Positions 41,113 to 51,027 are shown, counted from the stretch's first letter. The stretch is DNA of 64,000 nucleotides from Gemmatimonadota bacterium (GCA_003134685.1 PLCA01000003.1:631537-695536), one strand, 5' to 3'. Notes: generated by a model from the letters alone, not told the origin. Made by a program: numbers and translations.

Positions 41113-43494
41113 TCATTGCTTCAACGCGAGTCGAGGTGGAGGCGCCTTGATCGGCCACGGCGTCGTCACAGGGCAGAGTCCCGCGCCGAAACGGTGGATG
41201 ACCGCAAGGAAGCGCGGCTCGTCGTGCAGCAAATCATATGGAGGATCGCAACCGATCGGAGTTTGGCCGAGACCGGACTGCGTCATGCGCTCGAAGACAT
41301 CGAGCGCTTTCACCCGGTCCCCCACCGCCAGATTCGCAAGCAGAAGGTCGGTGCCATGAGCATCTGAGCTGCGAGTCAGGTCGTGATAGAGCTTAGTCAC
41401 CTCGGCCCATCGCCCGCTTGCTGCGTAGCTGAAGATCAGGTATCCGCGCGCTCCAGGTTGGCCGGGCTCGCGAGCGTAGTTCCGCTCCAACACCAGGGCA
41501 CCCTTTTCCGGCTGACGCGCGAATACGTAATCGAGCCCCAGGACTTTTTGGGCGATCGCCAATGTCGAGTCGAGCTCGATAGCACGCAGACTCCCGGCAA
41601 TCGCTTCCGGAAACCGCCGGTTTTCGTACAGCGCATGGGCAACTTCGGAGGCGATGATCGGTGACAAGGGATCGAGCGCTGCCGCGCGTTGCTCCTCTGA
41701 AAGAGCCTCTTTCGCCCGGCCCAGCATCAGGAGATTGTCCCCATACCATTGATGCGTCGTCGCATCCTCCGGCTGGAGCTTCAAAGCGTGTTGATACTCG
41801 GGATCTGCTTCTTTGAGGCGCGTCGCATACGATAGTGCGTTGGCGAGGGCGAGGTGCGCATCTCCCAGAGAAGAATCCAGAGCCACAGCTATTTCGGCGT
41901 TCTTCAAGGCCAGAAACCCCGTTGAATCCAGCGGCACCCGGGCGAAGTTCCCCAGGATGCTGTATGCCATGCTCAGCCCAGCTCGAGCACGTGCGAACTT
42001 TGGATCATTCGCCGCTGCCTCAGTGAAGTACGTGATCGCGCGCCTGAGGCCCGATTCCCCTCTCTTGGCGAAGAAGTACCTGCCCTTGAGGTAGAGCTCG
42101 TAGGCCGCCTCACTGTCGGTGCCTCTGCTGGTACTCGCCGCGTCCGCGGCGGCCTTGACGCCGAGCGCGGGAGTGAGCGCTCCGACTATCGCTTTGGTGA
42201 AATCATCCTGTACCTGAAAGACGTCGCTGGCAGTGCTCTCGAAGGTGTCGGACCACATCACCCGGCCGTCCTTTGCGCTTGTCAGCTGCGCAATTACTCG
42301 CAGACGGTGTCCCGAGCGGCGAACGCTGCCTTCGACGACAGCGGCAACGTTCAGCGCATTGCCGATTTCCTGAGCGGATAAGCTCTTGCCCTTGAATGCG
42401 TAGGATGAACTCCGGCCCGCAACTGTGAGTCGCGGAAGACGGGAGAGCGCGTGAGCCAGCTCATCGGACATTCCATCGGAGAAGTATTCGTCCTGGGCAT
42501 TCCCGCCGGTGTTGGCGAATGGAATCACCGCGACAGCGCTGATTGTCCCATTGGCCGCGGGTGAGGAGACGTCCGCACCATTACTGCCCGAATGGCGGCG
42601 GGACTCATAGGCGTAAATGGCGCCAGCTACCAGCAGGCTTCCGAGAATTGCCGCTGGTATGATCAGCCGCTTTGTTCGACGGGGAATACCAGCAGCTCGC
42701 ATCGACGCGGTGTCCGTTTCTCCACTCGGCGTCACAGCTGTCTCGAGCGCACCGAGCATCTCTGCCGCTGATTGTGGACGATCGGCGGGGCGCTTCTCGA
42801 GCGCGCGCATAATGAGCGACGAAAGCGCCGGCGGCACCGACGGCCGCCTTTTGTCGATGGGCTCTGGCCTGTCAATCGCGTGCGCGGCGAGCATAGCCTG
42901 CGCAGAACGACCGCTGAAAACCAGCTGCCCCGTCAACATCTCGTACGCCATCGCGCCGACACTATAGATATCGGTCCGGTAATCTGTGCTTGGATCGGCC
43001 GTCGCTTGTTCCGGCGACATATAAGCGGGCGTGCCAAGTGTAACACCCACTGACGTAAGCGAAGAGCCGGGGTTCGTCGAGGCGCTCAACGCCTTGGCCA
43101 GGCCGAAGTCCGCGACCACGGCATGGTTGCCGGTAAGAAGAACGTTGTCCGGCTTGATGTCGCGGTGAACGACTCCGTGCTCGTGCGCGTAAGACAGCGC
43201 GCTCAACACCTCGCGAAGAATCTGCGCCGCTTCACGAACTGGCAACTCACCGGAGCGCGCGAGTCTCGCGCGCAACGACTCGCCCTCGATGAACGGCATT
43301 GTATAGTAAGGGAGTCCGTCGCTGACCGCCGCACCCAATACCGGTACTATGTGCGGATGCTGCAGCTTCGCGGCGAGTTGTATCTCGCGGCGGAATCGGT
43401 CGATGTTGACCGCGGCCGCAAGCTCGGGAAGCAATACCTTGACCACGACTTTGCGCCCGAGCGAGATCTCTTCTGCGACGAAAACGCGCGACAT
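41113..43494 (-). CDS. Ser/Thr protein kinase with TM segment, TolB-like domain and TPRs
   Basis: Numbered from the ATG at 43494, the kinase has the invariant Lys19 (RKVVVKVL), HRDIKPDN at 110-117 and DFG at 129-131, then a membrane helix about 277-296, a TolB/FlgO-like domain (~317-450, 'AVIPFANTGGNAQDEYFSDG') and TPR-like helices to the end. That ATG lies inside the glycine-rich loop: upstream in-frame codons encode NYTIERELGGGGMSRV, so the real N-terminus is upstream. The frame is open to 43596 without ATG, GTG or TTG. Probably a membrane receptor-type kinase; the target is unknown. Confidence 0.88.
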   Translation of the reverse strand: MSRVFVAEEISLGRKVVVKVLLPELAAAVNIDRFRREIQLAAKLQHPHIVPVLGAAVSDGLPYYTMPFIEGESLRARLARSGELPVREAAQILREVLSALSYAHEHGVVHRDIKPDNVLLTGNHAVVADFGLAKALSASTNPGSSLTSVGVTLGTPAYMSPEQATADPSTDYRTDIYSVGAMAYEMLTGQLVFSGRSAQAMLAAHAIDRPEPIDKRRPSVPPALSSLIMRALEKRPADRPQSAAEMLGALETAVTPSGETDTASMRAAGIPRRTKRLIIPAAILGSLLVAGAIYAYESRRHSGSNGADVSSPAANGTISAVAVIPFANTGGNAQDEYFSDGMSDELAHALSRLPRLTVAGRSSSYAFKGKSLSAQEIGNALNVAAVVEGSVRRSGHRLRVIAQLTSAKDGRVMWSDTFESTASDVFQVQDDFTKAIVGALTPALGVKAAADAASTSRGTDSEAAYELYLKGRYFFAKRGESGLRRAITYFTEAAANDPKFARARAGLSMAYSILGNFARVPLDSTGFLALKNAEIAVALDSSLGDAHLALANALSYATRLKEADPEYQHALKLQPEDATTHQWYGDNLLMLGRAKEALSEEQRAAALDPLSPIIASEVAHALYENRRFPEAIAGSLRAIELDSTLAIAQKVLGLDYVFARQPEKGALVLERNYAREPGQPGARGYLIFSYAASGRWAEVTKLYHDLTRSSDAHGTDLLLANLAVGDRVKALDVFERMTQSGLGQTPIGCDPPYDLLHDEPRFLAVIHRFGAGLCPVTTPWPIKAPPPRLALKQ

Positions 43495-43708
43495 CCCACC
43501 GCCGCCGAGCTCACGCTCAATGGTGTAATTGTCGCCGAGTGCGCGTTGGAGCTGCTCCCTTAGATCGGGCGAGAGGATTCCTCTTATGGAGAGGGTCTAA
43601 TGTAGGGCTACTCTCTCCCACGTCCAACATTTGCCTCTTTGTGGCGGTCCATCGGGAGTCTTCTTCTAGTTGGGCGGCCCTGGATATTTATCGAGCCAGG
43701 CAAAGTAT

Positions 43709-43759
43709 CCCGCGGCCATCAACTGGCACGCTGATAGCCCCTGGCAAGTAGTCCTCAGT
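43709..43759 (+). promoter_or_regulatory. Upstream element with sigma54-like core (copy B)
   Basis: TGGCAC-N5-TAGC at 43724-43738, 41 bp before the PD40 gene. It resembles copy A at 34638-34688 over about 50 bp, including GGCAAGTAGTC versus GGCAGGTAATC after the core. It may be a promoter or a small dispersed repeat. Confidence 0.3.
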
Positions 43760-43779
43760 TGTAGTTTTTTCAATCGACA

Positions 43780-44673
43780 ATGTCTCGACTCCTTTCCGCC
43801 GCCCTTTGCTCGGCCCTCGCTTTGAGCGCGGGCGCGCAGACGACCGCTCCGCCAATCGTGAACGGCGGCTTCCCCCTCGTTTCGCCGAGTGCTTCCCAGA
43901 TCCTTTTCGAGTCGAATCGGACCGGAACAACGCAGCTCTGGATCATCTCTGACGACGGCACCGGCGAGAGGCAGCTCACCACCCGAGACAGTGTCGCGGG
44001 CGGACAGTGGGCACCAGATGGCAAATCGATCTTCTACACCGTATTGATTCGGGATACGAGCCAGCTGTACGAGCTCTGGCCGGACAGCTCACCCTCGCGC
44101 GACCGCATGATCGGAACGTTCCCCGGCCGCGGGCCACAAGTGTCGCCGGCGCGAACCAGAGTCGTTTACGACGTCGGACCCTGGACCGCATCCCACCTCG
44201 TGCTCACCGACGGGCAGGGCCGCTCGCCCCGACAAGTGACTGACGACTCTCTGACGGTTTGGCGCGGCGTGTGGTCCCCGAACGGTCGCCGGCTGGCGTA
44301 CACGGTGAGCAAGAAAACCGGTATGAGTGTGTGGGTCATGAACGAGGACGGATCGAACCCACACCAGGTGACACACCTGACGCCCGAGGAAGGACGGGCA
44401 CAAATGCCGGCGTGGCATCCCGATAGTCATCAGCTGGCATTTCAGGCCAACGCGATTTCACCCAAAGGCAAATCCACTCTGTGGCTCGTCAACCTGCAAA
44501 CTACCGGCGCCCGGGAGATCGCTCCCCACACTGAAGCCTTTCTCGATGAGACGCCGAGCTGGTTTTCGGATGGAAAGCGAGTCGCATTCCAAAGCAATCG
44601 GAGCGGCAGGATGGAGATATGGATCGTGAATGCAGATGGATCGCAGTTGCGGCAGCTGACCGGCCGGCGTTGA
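43780..44673 (+). CDS. PD40/TolB-like beta-propeller protein, secreted
   Basis: The 297-residue protein starts with a signal peptide (MSRLLSAALCSALALSAGAQ) and consists of WD40-like PD40 repeats, for example 'ILFESNRTGTTQLWIISDDG', 'GQWAPDGKSIFYTV', 'VWSPNGRRLAYTVSK' and 'AFQSNRSGRMEIWIVNADGS'. Such propellers occur in TolB and in periplasmic sensor or peptidase modules. It lacks a catalytic domain. It is divergent from the kinase gene and may form a unit with the small membrane protein that follows. Confidence 0.8.
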   Translation: MSRLLSAALCSALALSAGAQTTAPPIVNGGFPLVSPSASQILFESNRTGTTQLWIISDDGTGERQLTTRDSVAGGQWAPDGKSIFYTVLIRDTSQLYELWPDSSPSRDRMIGTFPGRGPQVSPARTRVVYDVGPWTASHLVLTDGQGRSPRQVTDDSLTVWRGVWSPNGRRLAYTVSKKTGMSVWVMNEDGSNPHQVTHLTPEEGRAQMPAWHPDSHQLAFQANAISPKGKSTLWLVNLQTTGAREIAPHTEAFLDETPSWFSDGKRVAFQSNRSGRMEIWIVNADGSQLRQLTGRR

Positions 44674-44677
44674 CGCG

Positions 44678-44905
44678 TTGAGTATCCTCAGCACGTTTGG
44701 CCTGTTTGCCGTGACCGCCATGCTCTTATGTTACGCGCTCGAGGCCAGGAGCCACTGGTTCATTCTCGGCTTCGCCATCGCCTGCTGTCTCGGTTCGGTA
44801 TACGGCTTCCTTCAGGGTGCCTGGCCTTTCGGATTGGTCGAAGGAATCTGGGCAGTTGTGGCGCTCAGGCGCTGGCTCGGAGTCGCTCGCCCTCGCACTG
44901 TTTGA
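44678..44905 (+). CDS. Small two- or three-helix membrane protein
   Basis: A 75-residue hydrophobic protein from a TTG start 5 bp after the PD40 gene. 'FGLFAVTAMLLCYALE' and 'GFAIACCLGSVYGFLQGAWPF' are membrane segments, followed by 'EGIWAVVALRRWLG'. The pattern resembles small uncharacterised membrane proteins seen widely in bacteria; no function is known. The non-ATG start is inferred from the lack of alternatives. Confidence 0.55.
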   Translation: MSILSTFGLFAVTAMLLCYALEARSHWFILGFAIACCLGSVYGFLQGAWPFGLVEGIWAVVALRRWLGVARPRTV

Positions 44906-44940
44906 CGCGGTAAATATTCTCTTTCCAAAGAGAGGTCTGA

Positions 44941-46221
44941 ATGGAGCGGAGAGAGTTCGTTCAGCGGGGCGCAACCGTCGCCGGTGCCGCCGCATTCCTC
45001 GGCTTCAATCCCACCGAGGCTGATACGGAGCAGCTTTCCGAGAAGCGACGCGAGATCGCTCCGGAGCTGGCCCGACTTAAGTCACGCGCACCGGACGCGC
45101 CCGCTCCGATCACCGAGACCGAGCGAGTGGCACGCCGTGAGAAAGCCCAACGCCTCATGAAGGAGCTTGGCTACTCCGCGATGCTGATCGAGCCCGGAGC
45201 GAACATGACGTACTTCTCGGGAATCGATTGGGGGCGAAGCGAGCGCCTCTTCGCGTTGATCCTGCCGCAGACGGGCAAGGGTATCGTCATCTCGCCCGCG
45301 TTCGAAGAACAGCGCGCCGCGAACCAGGTGGATGGAAGGTTCGAGATTCGCGTGTGGCAGGAGAACGAAAGTCCCGAGGCGCTCATCGCCGGCGTGCTTA
45401 AGGGATGGGGTTTTGCGACGGGCAAGCTCGCCGTCGACGGGAGCGCGCGTACGTTCGTGTTCAACGAGCTGGCGCTGGCCGTCCCCGCAATGCAGCTGGG
45501 GACCGCGGAGCCGATCACGAATGCGTGCCGAGGGGTGAAGACCGCGCACGAGATCGAGATCATGCGATTTGCGAATCATATCACACTCGATGCGTACCGC
45601 GCCGCACACAAAACGCTGCGCGCGGGGATGACGCAGACGGAGCTTGCCAAGAACGTGTCTGATGCGTTCTCGAAGCTCGGCTACCCCGGTGGCGCGCTCG
45701 TGCTGTTCGGTGAGTCGTCCGCGTACCCGCACGGTCTGCCGAAGCCGCGCTCGCTCGAAGAAAACCAGGTGGTCCTGATCGATGGCGGCACCACCGTGCA
45801 CGGTTACCAGTCCGACATTACACGCACCGTCGTTTTCGGCCGGCCCGCTCCTGAGGCCCAGAAGGTATTCGACATCGTGCACGAAGCGCAGAGGCAAGCG
45901 CTCGCTTTCGCGGGGCCAGGCAAGAAGTGCGGAGACGTGGATGGCACCGCACGGAAGGTGATTGCCGATGCCGGCTACGGGCCAGACTATCGAACCTTCA
46001 CCCATCGCCTCGGGCACGGGATCGGACTGGAAGGCCACGAGTGGCCATACCTCGTTCGCGGGAGCCAGATCGTGATTCAGCCGGGGATGACGTTCTCGGA
46101 CGAGCCCGGGATTTACCAGTACGGCAAGTTCGGAATTCGGCTCGAGGATATTATGGCGATCACGGAGAGCGGAGCGGAGATGATGACGCCGCCGCAGACT
46201 TCCCTCTCGCCCATGTCGTGA
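44941..46221 (+). CDS. M24 family (Xaa-Pro) aminopeptidase
   Basis: A 426-residue pita-bread metallopeptidase. The N-terminus MERREFVQRGATVAGAAAFL looks like a Tat-type signal, so export is likely. After a creatinase-like N-domain, the metal ligands appear in order: Asp in 'VVLIDGGTTVHG', Asp in 'QSDITRTVVFG', His in 'THRLGHGIGLEGHEWP', Glu in 'FSDEPGIYQYG' and Glu in 'IRLEDIMAI'. It would remove N-terminal residues before proline. The last codon overlaps the next gene's GTG. Confidence 0.87.
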   Translation: MERREFVQRGATVAGAAAFLGFNPTEADTEQLSEKRREIAPELARLKSRAPDAPAPITETERVARREKAQRLMKELGYSAMLIEPGANMTYFSGIDWGRSERLFALILPQTGKGIVISPAFEEQRAANQVDGRFEIRVWQENESPEALIAGVLKGWGFATGKLAVDGSARTFVFNELALAVPAMQLGTAEPITNACRGVKTAHEIEIMRFANHITLDAYRAAHKTLRAGMTQTELAKNVSDAFSKLGYPGGALVLFGESSAYPHGLPKPRSLEENQVVLIDGGTTVHGYQSDITRTVVFGRPAPEAQKVFDIVHEAQRQALAFAGPGKKCGDVDGTARKVIADAGYGPDYRTFTHRLGHGIGLEGHEWPYLVRGSQIVIQPGMTFSDEPGIYQYGKFGIRLEDIMAITESGAEMMTPPQTSLSPMS

Positions 46222-46790
46222 GCACGCAGGTAATCTTCCTGTTCGGCCGCCCGGGCGTCGGCAAGCTCACCATTGGCGAGCTGATCGCGGCCGACACCGG
46301 CTACCGCCTTCTCCACAACCACGCGGTGGTGGATCTCGTGACCTCGCTCTTCTCCTTCGGATCGCCGCCCTTCGTCGCGCTCCGGGAAAAGCTGTGGCTC
46401 GACACGGTCGACGCCTGCATCACCGCGAAGCAATCCGGCGTGATCATGACGTTCGCCCCGGAGTCGACTGTCACTGACGAATTCATCCCGACGCTCAAGA
46501 AGCGCGTCACCGCCCGCCGCGGCGCTCTCCGCTTCATCGAGCTGCGCTGCGACGACGCCCAGCTCGAGACCAGGCTCACCGCCGAATCGCGCGGGAAATT
46601 CGGCAAGCTCCGCGATCTCAAGCTGTTTCGGAAGCTCGATGAGTCAGGGGCGTTTGACCGACCAAAGATGCCGACCGCTGAGCTGGTCGTGGATACCGCC
46701 GACCGCGAGCCGCTCGAATCGGCACGATTGATCGCGAGCCATTTGCGTCAGACCGGGGTCAACCCCGGAGGCCGGCGGAAAAGCTCGTAA
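46218..46790 (+). CDS. P-loop nucleotide kinase-like protein (AAA_33)
   Basis: A 190-residue protein whose GTG start overlaps the peptidase stop (GTGA). The Walker A motif is VIFLFGRPGVGKLTIGEL near the N-terminus, followed by 'HNHAVVDLVTSLF' and a lid-like region with 'LETRLTAESRGKFGKL'. Similar to zeta-toxin/AAA_33 and small-molecule kinases; the substrate cannot be deduced. No antitoxin-like gene is adjacent. Confidence 0.7.
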   Translation: MSTQVIFLFGRPGVGKLTIGELIAADTGYRLLHNHAVVDLVTSLFSFGSPPFVALREKLWLDTVDACITAKQSGVIMTFAPESTVTDEFIPTLKKRVTARRGALRFIELRCDDAQLETRLTAESRGKFGKLRDLKLFRKLDESGAFDRPKMPTAELVVDTADREPLESARLIASHLRQTGVNPGGRRKSS

Positions 46791-46920
46791 CGCGTAACCA
46801 TCCGTATCATTTGGAATCCACTGGTCGCCACGTCCGGATTTCCGTACGTTGGGCACTATCAGAGAGACTGCTGCCGGTCTCTTCGTGATCAGCTGCCTAA
46901 CTCATTCTGGGGATTCCTCT

Positions 46921-49900
46921 ATGAAGTGGCGCGCTCTCTCACGATCACCGCGAACCCGTCTTCTCCTCGCGGCCCTTTTCTTCGCTCCAGCTCTCCTTCA
47001 CGCACAGGCTCAGGCCACGACCGGCGTCGTACGAGGCGTTGCCACCGACTCGAGCGGCAAGCCCGTCCCCGCCTTTGTCACGGTCCGAAATACCGAGACG
47101 AATTTCACGCGCACTGTAAAAGCCAGCGACGCCGGCGTGTTCGTGACAACACTGCTCCCGCTCGGCAACTACATCGTGTCGGCGAGAGCCGTCGGCTACT
47201 CTCCCGTCACGAAGTCGAACATCGCCGTCACGCTCGGCCAGACGATTGATCTCCCGCTCGTCCTGGCGCGAACCGCGACGCAGCTCGCGGGCGTCACCGT
47301 CGTCGCCCAGGTCCCGACAGTCGATGCCACGCTCTCGGCAGAAGCGACGCGCCTACCGGCCGAGGTCGTGAGCGCCCTCCCGAACAACGGGCGCAACTAC
47401 CTCAACCTCGCGCTTCTCACGCCGAACGTTGCGATCACGCAGGGCCCGGACGGTGACGTTCTCAGTGTCGGCGGACAGCGCGGCATTCATAACAACGTCT
47501 CGGTGGACGGGGCCGACTTCAACAATCCATTCTTCGGCGAGCAGCGCGGAGGCCAGCGGCCACCGTTCACCTTCAATCTCGATGCGGTGCGCGAGATGGT
47601 GGTCGTCGCACAAGGGGCGAACGCAGAGTTCGGAAGATCGAGCGGCGGATTCGTCAACGTCATAACGAAGAGCGGCACCAACGACATGCACGGCACGCTG
47701 CACTATTTCGGGAAGGATGGTGTGCTGTCCTCGGACGCGTCGCACGCGAACCTCACGCTCAAGCCCGATTTCCGGCAGAACCAGTTCGGCATGACGCTCG
47801 GCGGCCCGATCGTAAAGGACAAGTTCTTCTACTTCGTCGCCTATGATCAGCAGGTCTACTCGGAAGTGAAGCAGAAGACCCGCCCCTCGAGCCTGGCCCT
47901 GGATTCTCTCAAGACTTATCTCGGCACGGCGTTCGGTGGGGCGCTGGCGCAGGATTTCGGGCCCATCAGTCGCACCAACGATGCGCAGGTCGCGCTCGTC
48001 AAGCTCGATTGGCGCATCAACGACACCCACAACGCCTCGCTCAAGTACAACTACACAAATTCGAAACAGGACAACGGCACCTTCGACGTCGACACGTGGG
48101 GGGCCAGCTCCAACGCGACCGAGAAGGATTTCTCGAATGCGGTAAACGGCAGCCTCGTATCGCACCTGACCAACACCATCGACAACGAGTTCCGGTTCCA
48201 GTTCGCGCGCGAGGACAGGCCGCGCTCCTACACGGGGCCGCAGATACCGGGACAGGGCCGGCCGTTCTCCGACACGGGGATGGACTTCGCGTCCGGCTTC
48301 CGCATCGGCGAGCCGTTCTTCATTCCGGTGAAATCGTACGACACCCGCGTGCAGGCGCTCGACAACGTCTCGTGGGTGCGGGGAAACCACATCTACAAGA
48401 CCGGCTTCGAGTACAACCGGACGGCCGAGCACCAGACATTCATCGGGTTCGGGAACGGGCGATTCATCTTCAACTCCGTGACGAGCTTCGAGAACTACGT
48501 GCAATTCGGAAACAACTATGTGGAGTGCAGCAACGCGGCGGGCGTACAGGTGAGCACTTCGCTGACGGGCGCTTGCCCGGCGAACACTACGATCTCCGGG
48601 CCTGTGCAGCTCTATCTGCAGCAGGCAGGCGTGAATGGCCTGTCGCTTGAGGCTTCGGGGACACAGGTGATTCCGCAGCAGGATTTCGCGGTGTTCATTC
48701 AGGACAACTGGAAGGCGACGCCGAACGTCACCGTGAATTACGGCGTCAGGTGGGAGGGACAGAAGGAGCCCGATCCGATCACCCCGCCGTCGGCGGTTTT
48801 CTTCAGCGGTTTCATCGGACAGTCGGTGACGAATGCGAATGGCACGTTCGCGTTCCCGTCGAACGGGAAGATTCCGTCCGACTACAAGATGTTCCAGCCT
48901 CGACTGGGAATCGCGTGGGATGCAAAGGGCGACGGAAAGCATGTCGTGCGCGCGGCGGCGGGACTCTACTACGCGCGCATTCCCGGACTCAACCTGGCCA
49001 GCGCGCGCAGCACCAACGGGTCAATCGGGCAGACGATCTTCCGGAACAGCGCGCTCACGGGAGTGCTCGGTCCCCCGCCACCTTACAACTCACTGCTACC
49101 GGCACCCGCGGGTGCTCCGTTCCGACCGGACATCTTCGTCTTCGACCAGAATTTCAAGAATCCACGGACGATGAGCGCTTCAATCGGCTACGATACGGAG
49201 ATACTCAATTCACTCGCGGCGTCGGTGTCGTACACCTACGCGGCGACCGACAATCTCACGCGCTTCGTCAATCGCAACGACGCAGCGTTCGGCTCGCCGT
49301 GGACCAGCGGACTCAACGGCACCGCTAACGGCGTCGGCGTTCTCACTACGGTCGAGAGCTCTGCCAAGTCGCGCTACCAGGGTGTGACGTTCAGCCTTGG
49401 GCGTCTGGCCGATCCGAATTTCCAGTACCAGGCGAACTATACGCTCGCGGTCGACAAGGCTGACGACGACAACGAGCGCGATCCATTCAGCTTCCGTTAC
49501 GCCAACGCCGCCCAGCTCGATCGCGAGTACAACTACAGCGACCGCGACCAGCGTCATCGTCTCAACCTGTGGGCGCTGTACCATTTCCCGTTCGACATCC
49601 ACGGCAACACCCGCTTCTCCTGGTACTCGGCCCAGCCGACGTCCGAGAAGTGCATCAACAACGCGCCGAGTGGACAGCGCGCGACGGCGCCGACGGATAG
49701 AATCTGCGCGAACGGGACAATCCTGCTCCGGAACACGATTCGCCGCGACAACGCTTTTGCGAGCTGGGACATCCGGTTGTCGAAGCCATTCCGCGTGAGA
49801 GGGCATGGGCAGCTCGAGGCACTGGTCGAGGTGTTCAACGTTTTGAATCGTGACAACTTCCGTGATCCGTCCTCGGCTTCGCTGCTCTTCAATTTTGATG

Positions 49901-49965
49901 GTACGATCCGGAATGGGCTCGGGGATCCGAGACAGATCCAGGTTGGGGTGAGATACGGCTTTTGA
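46921..49965 (+). CDS. TonB-dependent receptor with carboxypeptidase-regulatory domain (Oar-like)
   Basis: Outer-membrane protein of 1014 residues from ATG 46921 with a signal peptide (LLLAALFFAPALLHAQAQ). Residues ~35-120 form a CarboxypepD_reg domain ('GVVRGVATDSSGKPVPAFVT'), followed by the plug ('GQRGIHNNVSVDGADFNNPF', 'GRSSGGFVNVITKSGTNDMH') and a large barrel ending 'QIQVGVRYGF' with the terminal Phe. Oar-like receptors import large substrates or export factors using TonB energy. The ligand is unknown. Confidence 0.92.
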   Translation: MKWRALSRSPRTRLLLAALFFAPALLHAQAQATTGVVRGVATDSSGKPVPAFVTVRNTETNFTRTVKASDAGVFVTTLLPLGNYIVSARAVGYSPVTKSNIAVTLGQTIDLPLVLARTATQLAGVTVVAQVPTVDATLSAEATRLPAEVVSALPNNGRNYLNLALLTPNVAITQGPDGDVLSVGGQRGIHNNVSVDGADFNNPFFGEQRGGQRPPFTFNLDAVREMVVVAQGANAEFGRSSGGFVNVITKSGTNDMHGTLHYFGKDGVLSSDASHANLTLKPDFRQNQFGMTLGGPIVKDKFFYFVAYDQQVYSEVKQKTRPSSLALDSLKTYLGTAFGGALAQDFGPISRTNDAQVALVKLDWRINDTHNASLKYNYTNSKQDNGTFDVDTWGASSNATEKDFSNAVNGSLVSHLTNTIDNEFRFQFAREDRPRSYTGPQIPGQGRPFSDTGMDFASGFRIGEPFFIPVKSYDTRVQALDNVSWVRGNHIYKTGFEYNRTAEHQTFIGFGNGRFIFNSVTSFENYVQFGNNYVECSNAAGVQVSTSLTGACPANTTISGPVQLYLQQAGVNGLSLEASGTQVIPQQDFAVFIQDNWKATPNVTVNYGVRWEGQKEPDPITPPSAVFFSGFIGQSVTNANGTFAFPSNGKIPSDYKMFQPRLGIAWDAKGDGKHVVRAAAGLYYARIPGLNLASARSTNGSIGQTIFRNSALTGVLGPPPPYNSLLPAPAGAPFRPDIFVFDQNFKNPRTMSASIGYDTEILNSLAASVSYTYAATDNLTRFVNRNDAAFGSPWTSGLNGTANGVGVLTTVESSAKSRYQGVTFSLGRLADPNFQYQANYTLAVDKADDDNERDPFSFRYANAAQLDREYNYSDRDQRHRLNLWALYHFPFDIHGNTRFSWYSAQPTSEKCINNAPSGQRATAPTDRICANGTILLRNTIRRDNAFASWDIRLSKPFRVRGHGQLEALVEVFNVLNRDNFRDPSSASLLFNFDGTIRNGLGDPRQIQVGVRYGF

Positions 49966-49996
49966 TTTTCTCGGCGTAGGGATTCCTGCGCGGGAC

Positions 49997-50095
49997 CGAA
50001 CGGGACGAGCTTGCTCGTCCCGTTCGTGTCGAGAATACCGAGGCAGGGGGCTGGAGGCTTTACGGCTGTTTCGGCTTGGAGCTTTCATACTGGCG
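49997..50095 (+). repeat. Palindrome-bearing repeat, solitary copy
   Basis: Starts with a near-perfect hairpin (14-bp arms CGAACGGGACGAGC ... GCTCGTCCCGTTCG, loop TT), then GTCGAGAATACCGA, a GGCAGGGGGCTGGAGGCTTT-like block and CTTGGAGCTTTCATACTGGCG. It aligns along its whole length with 51041-51135. It follows the TonB receptor stop. No T-run follows the hairpin. Confidence 0.8.
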
Positions 50096-50151
50096 CTCCT
50101 CGCCGGACGTATCTTGAAGTAGCACTGCAGCAGGCTGGACCGGGAGGCAGG

Positions 50152-51027
50152 ATGATTCACACAGAAGAGGTCGCGGCACCCGACGCGGTTTCGCGCAAGC
50201 CGCGCGACGATGAGCTCGACGCCTACGGGGTTACCGATCGCGGAAAGGTCCGGGCCGAGAATCAGGATCACTTCCTCCTCGGCTCACTCCGCAAGCGCCT
50301 CGACATTCGACAGTCGAGTCTCGCACTCGACAAGATCCCGCTCGCGGAGGAGCGCGTCGCGTTCTTCATGATGGTCGCCGACGGAGTGGGCGGAGGACTG
50401 AAGGGCGAGCAGGCGAGCAGGATGGCTCTCGAGGTGGCGACCCGGTACATCGCCGAGGGTGCTCGTTGTTATTATCGGTTCGACGAGGAAGGTGTCGATC
50501 TCGGCCACTCGCTGGAGGAAGGAGCGAAGAGGTGCCACGACGCGCTTCAGGAGCGCGCCGCATCCGACCCGGAAGCGGCTGGAATGGCGACCACGCTCAC
50601 ATTATTCATCGGTGTTTGGCCGTGGGTCTACCTCCTTCAGGTCGGAGACTCCCGCTACTACCAGTACCGCGATGGCGCGCTGATTCAGATTTCGCGGGAC
50701 CAGACCGTCGCGCAGGAGCTGGCTGATCAGGGAATCATGCCGAGAGAGCTCGTGGAGAAGTCACCGTTGGCGAACGTTCTCTCCAGCTCGATCGGGGGAC
50801 AGCAGACGGCGCCCGTCGTCACCCGGATTCCGAATTCCTGGGGAACGATCCACCTCCTTTGCAGCGACGGGCTCACTCGGCACGTCGCGGACGAGAGAAT
50901 CGCGGAGCGACTGGGCGGGATGCGGTCAGCGCGGCAGGTTGCCGAGGAGCTTGTTCAGGATGCTCTGGACGCTGGCGGAACTGACAACATCACCGTGATC
51001 GTCGGGCGAGCGATCCCTAAAGATTGA
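50152..51027 (+). CDS. PP2C-type Ser/Thr protein phosphatase
   Basis: A 291-residue soluble PPM phosphatase. The ATG at 50152 follows GGGAGGCAGG. Motifs: 'TDRGKVRAENQDHFLL', the metal site 'FFMMVADGVGGGLKGEQAS', 'ATTLTLFIG', 'LLQVGDSRYYQYRDG', 'LLCSDGLTRHV' and 'AGGTDNITVIVGR'. It could reverse phosphorylation by the kinases in this window, which is inference. The frame upstream of the ATG reads through a repeat and is not used. Confidence 0.9.
   Translation: MIHTEEVAAPDAVSRKPRDDELDAYGVTDRGKVRAENQDHFLLGSLRKRLDIRQSSLALDKIPLAEERVAFFMMVADGVGGGLKGEQASRMALEVATRYIAEGARCYYRFDEEGVDLGHSLEEGAKRCHDALQERAASDPEAAGMATTLTLFIGVWPWVYLLQVGDSRYYQYRDGALIQISRDQTVAQELADQGIMPRELVEKSPLANVLSSSIGGQQTAPVVTRIPNSWGTIHLLCSDGLTRHVADERIAERLGGMRSARQVAEELVQDALDAGGTDNITVIVGRAIPKD

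Noticed and set aside
49915-49940. GGGATCCGAGA near the TonB receptor end as another repeat copy
   Set aside because: Only a short match, explained by the conserved C-terminal GDPRQIQ coding pattern.
49997-50026. Long hairpin after the TonB gene as a Rho-independent terminator
   Set aside because: No T-run follows and the hairpin is part of a repeated element; a termination role is not excluded but not supported.
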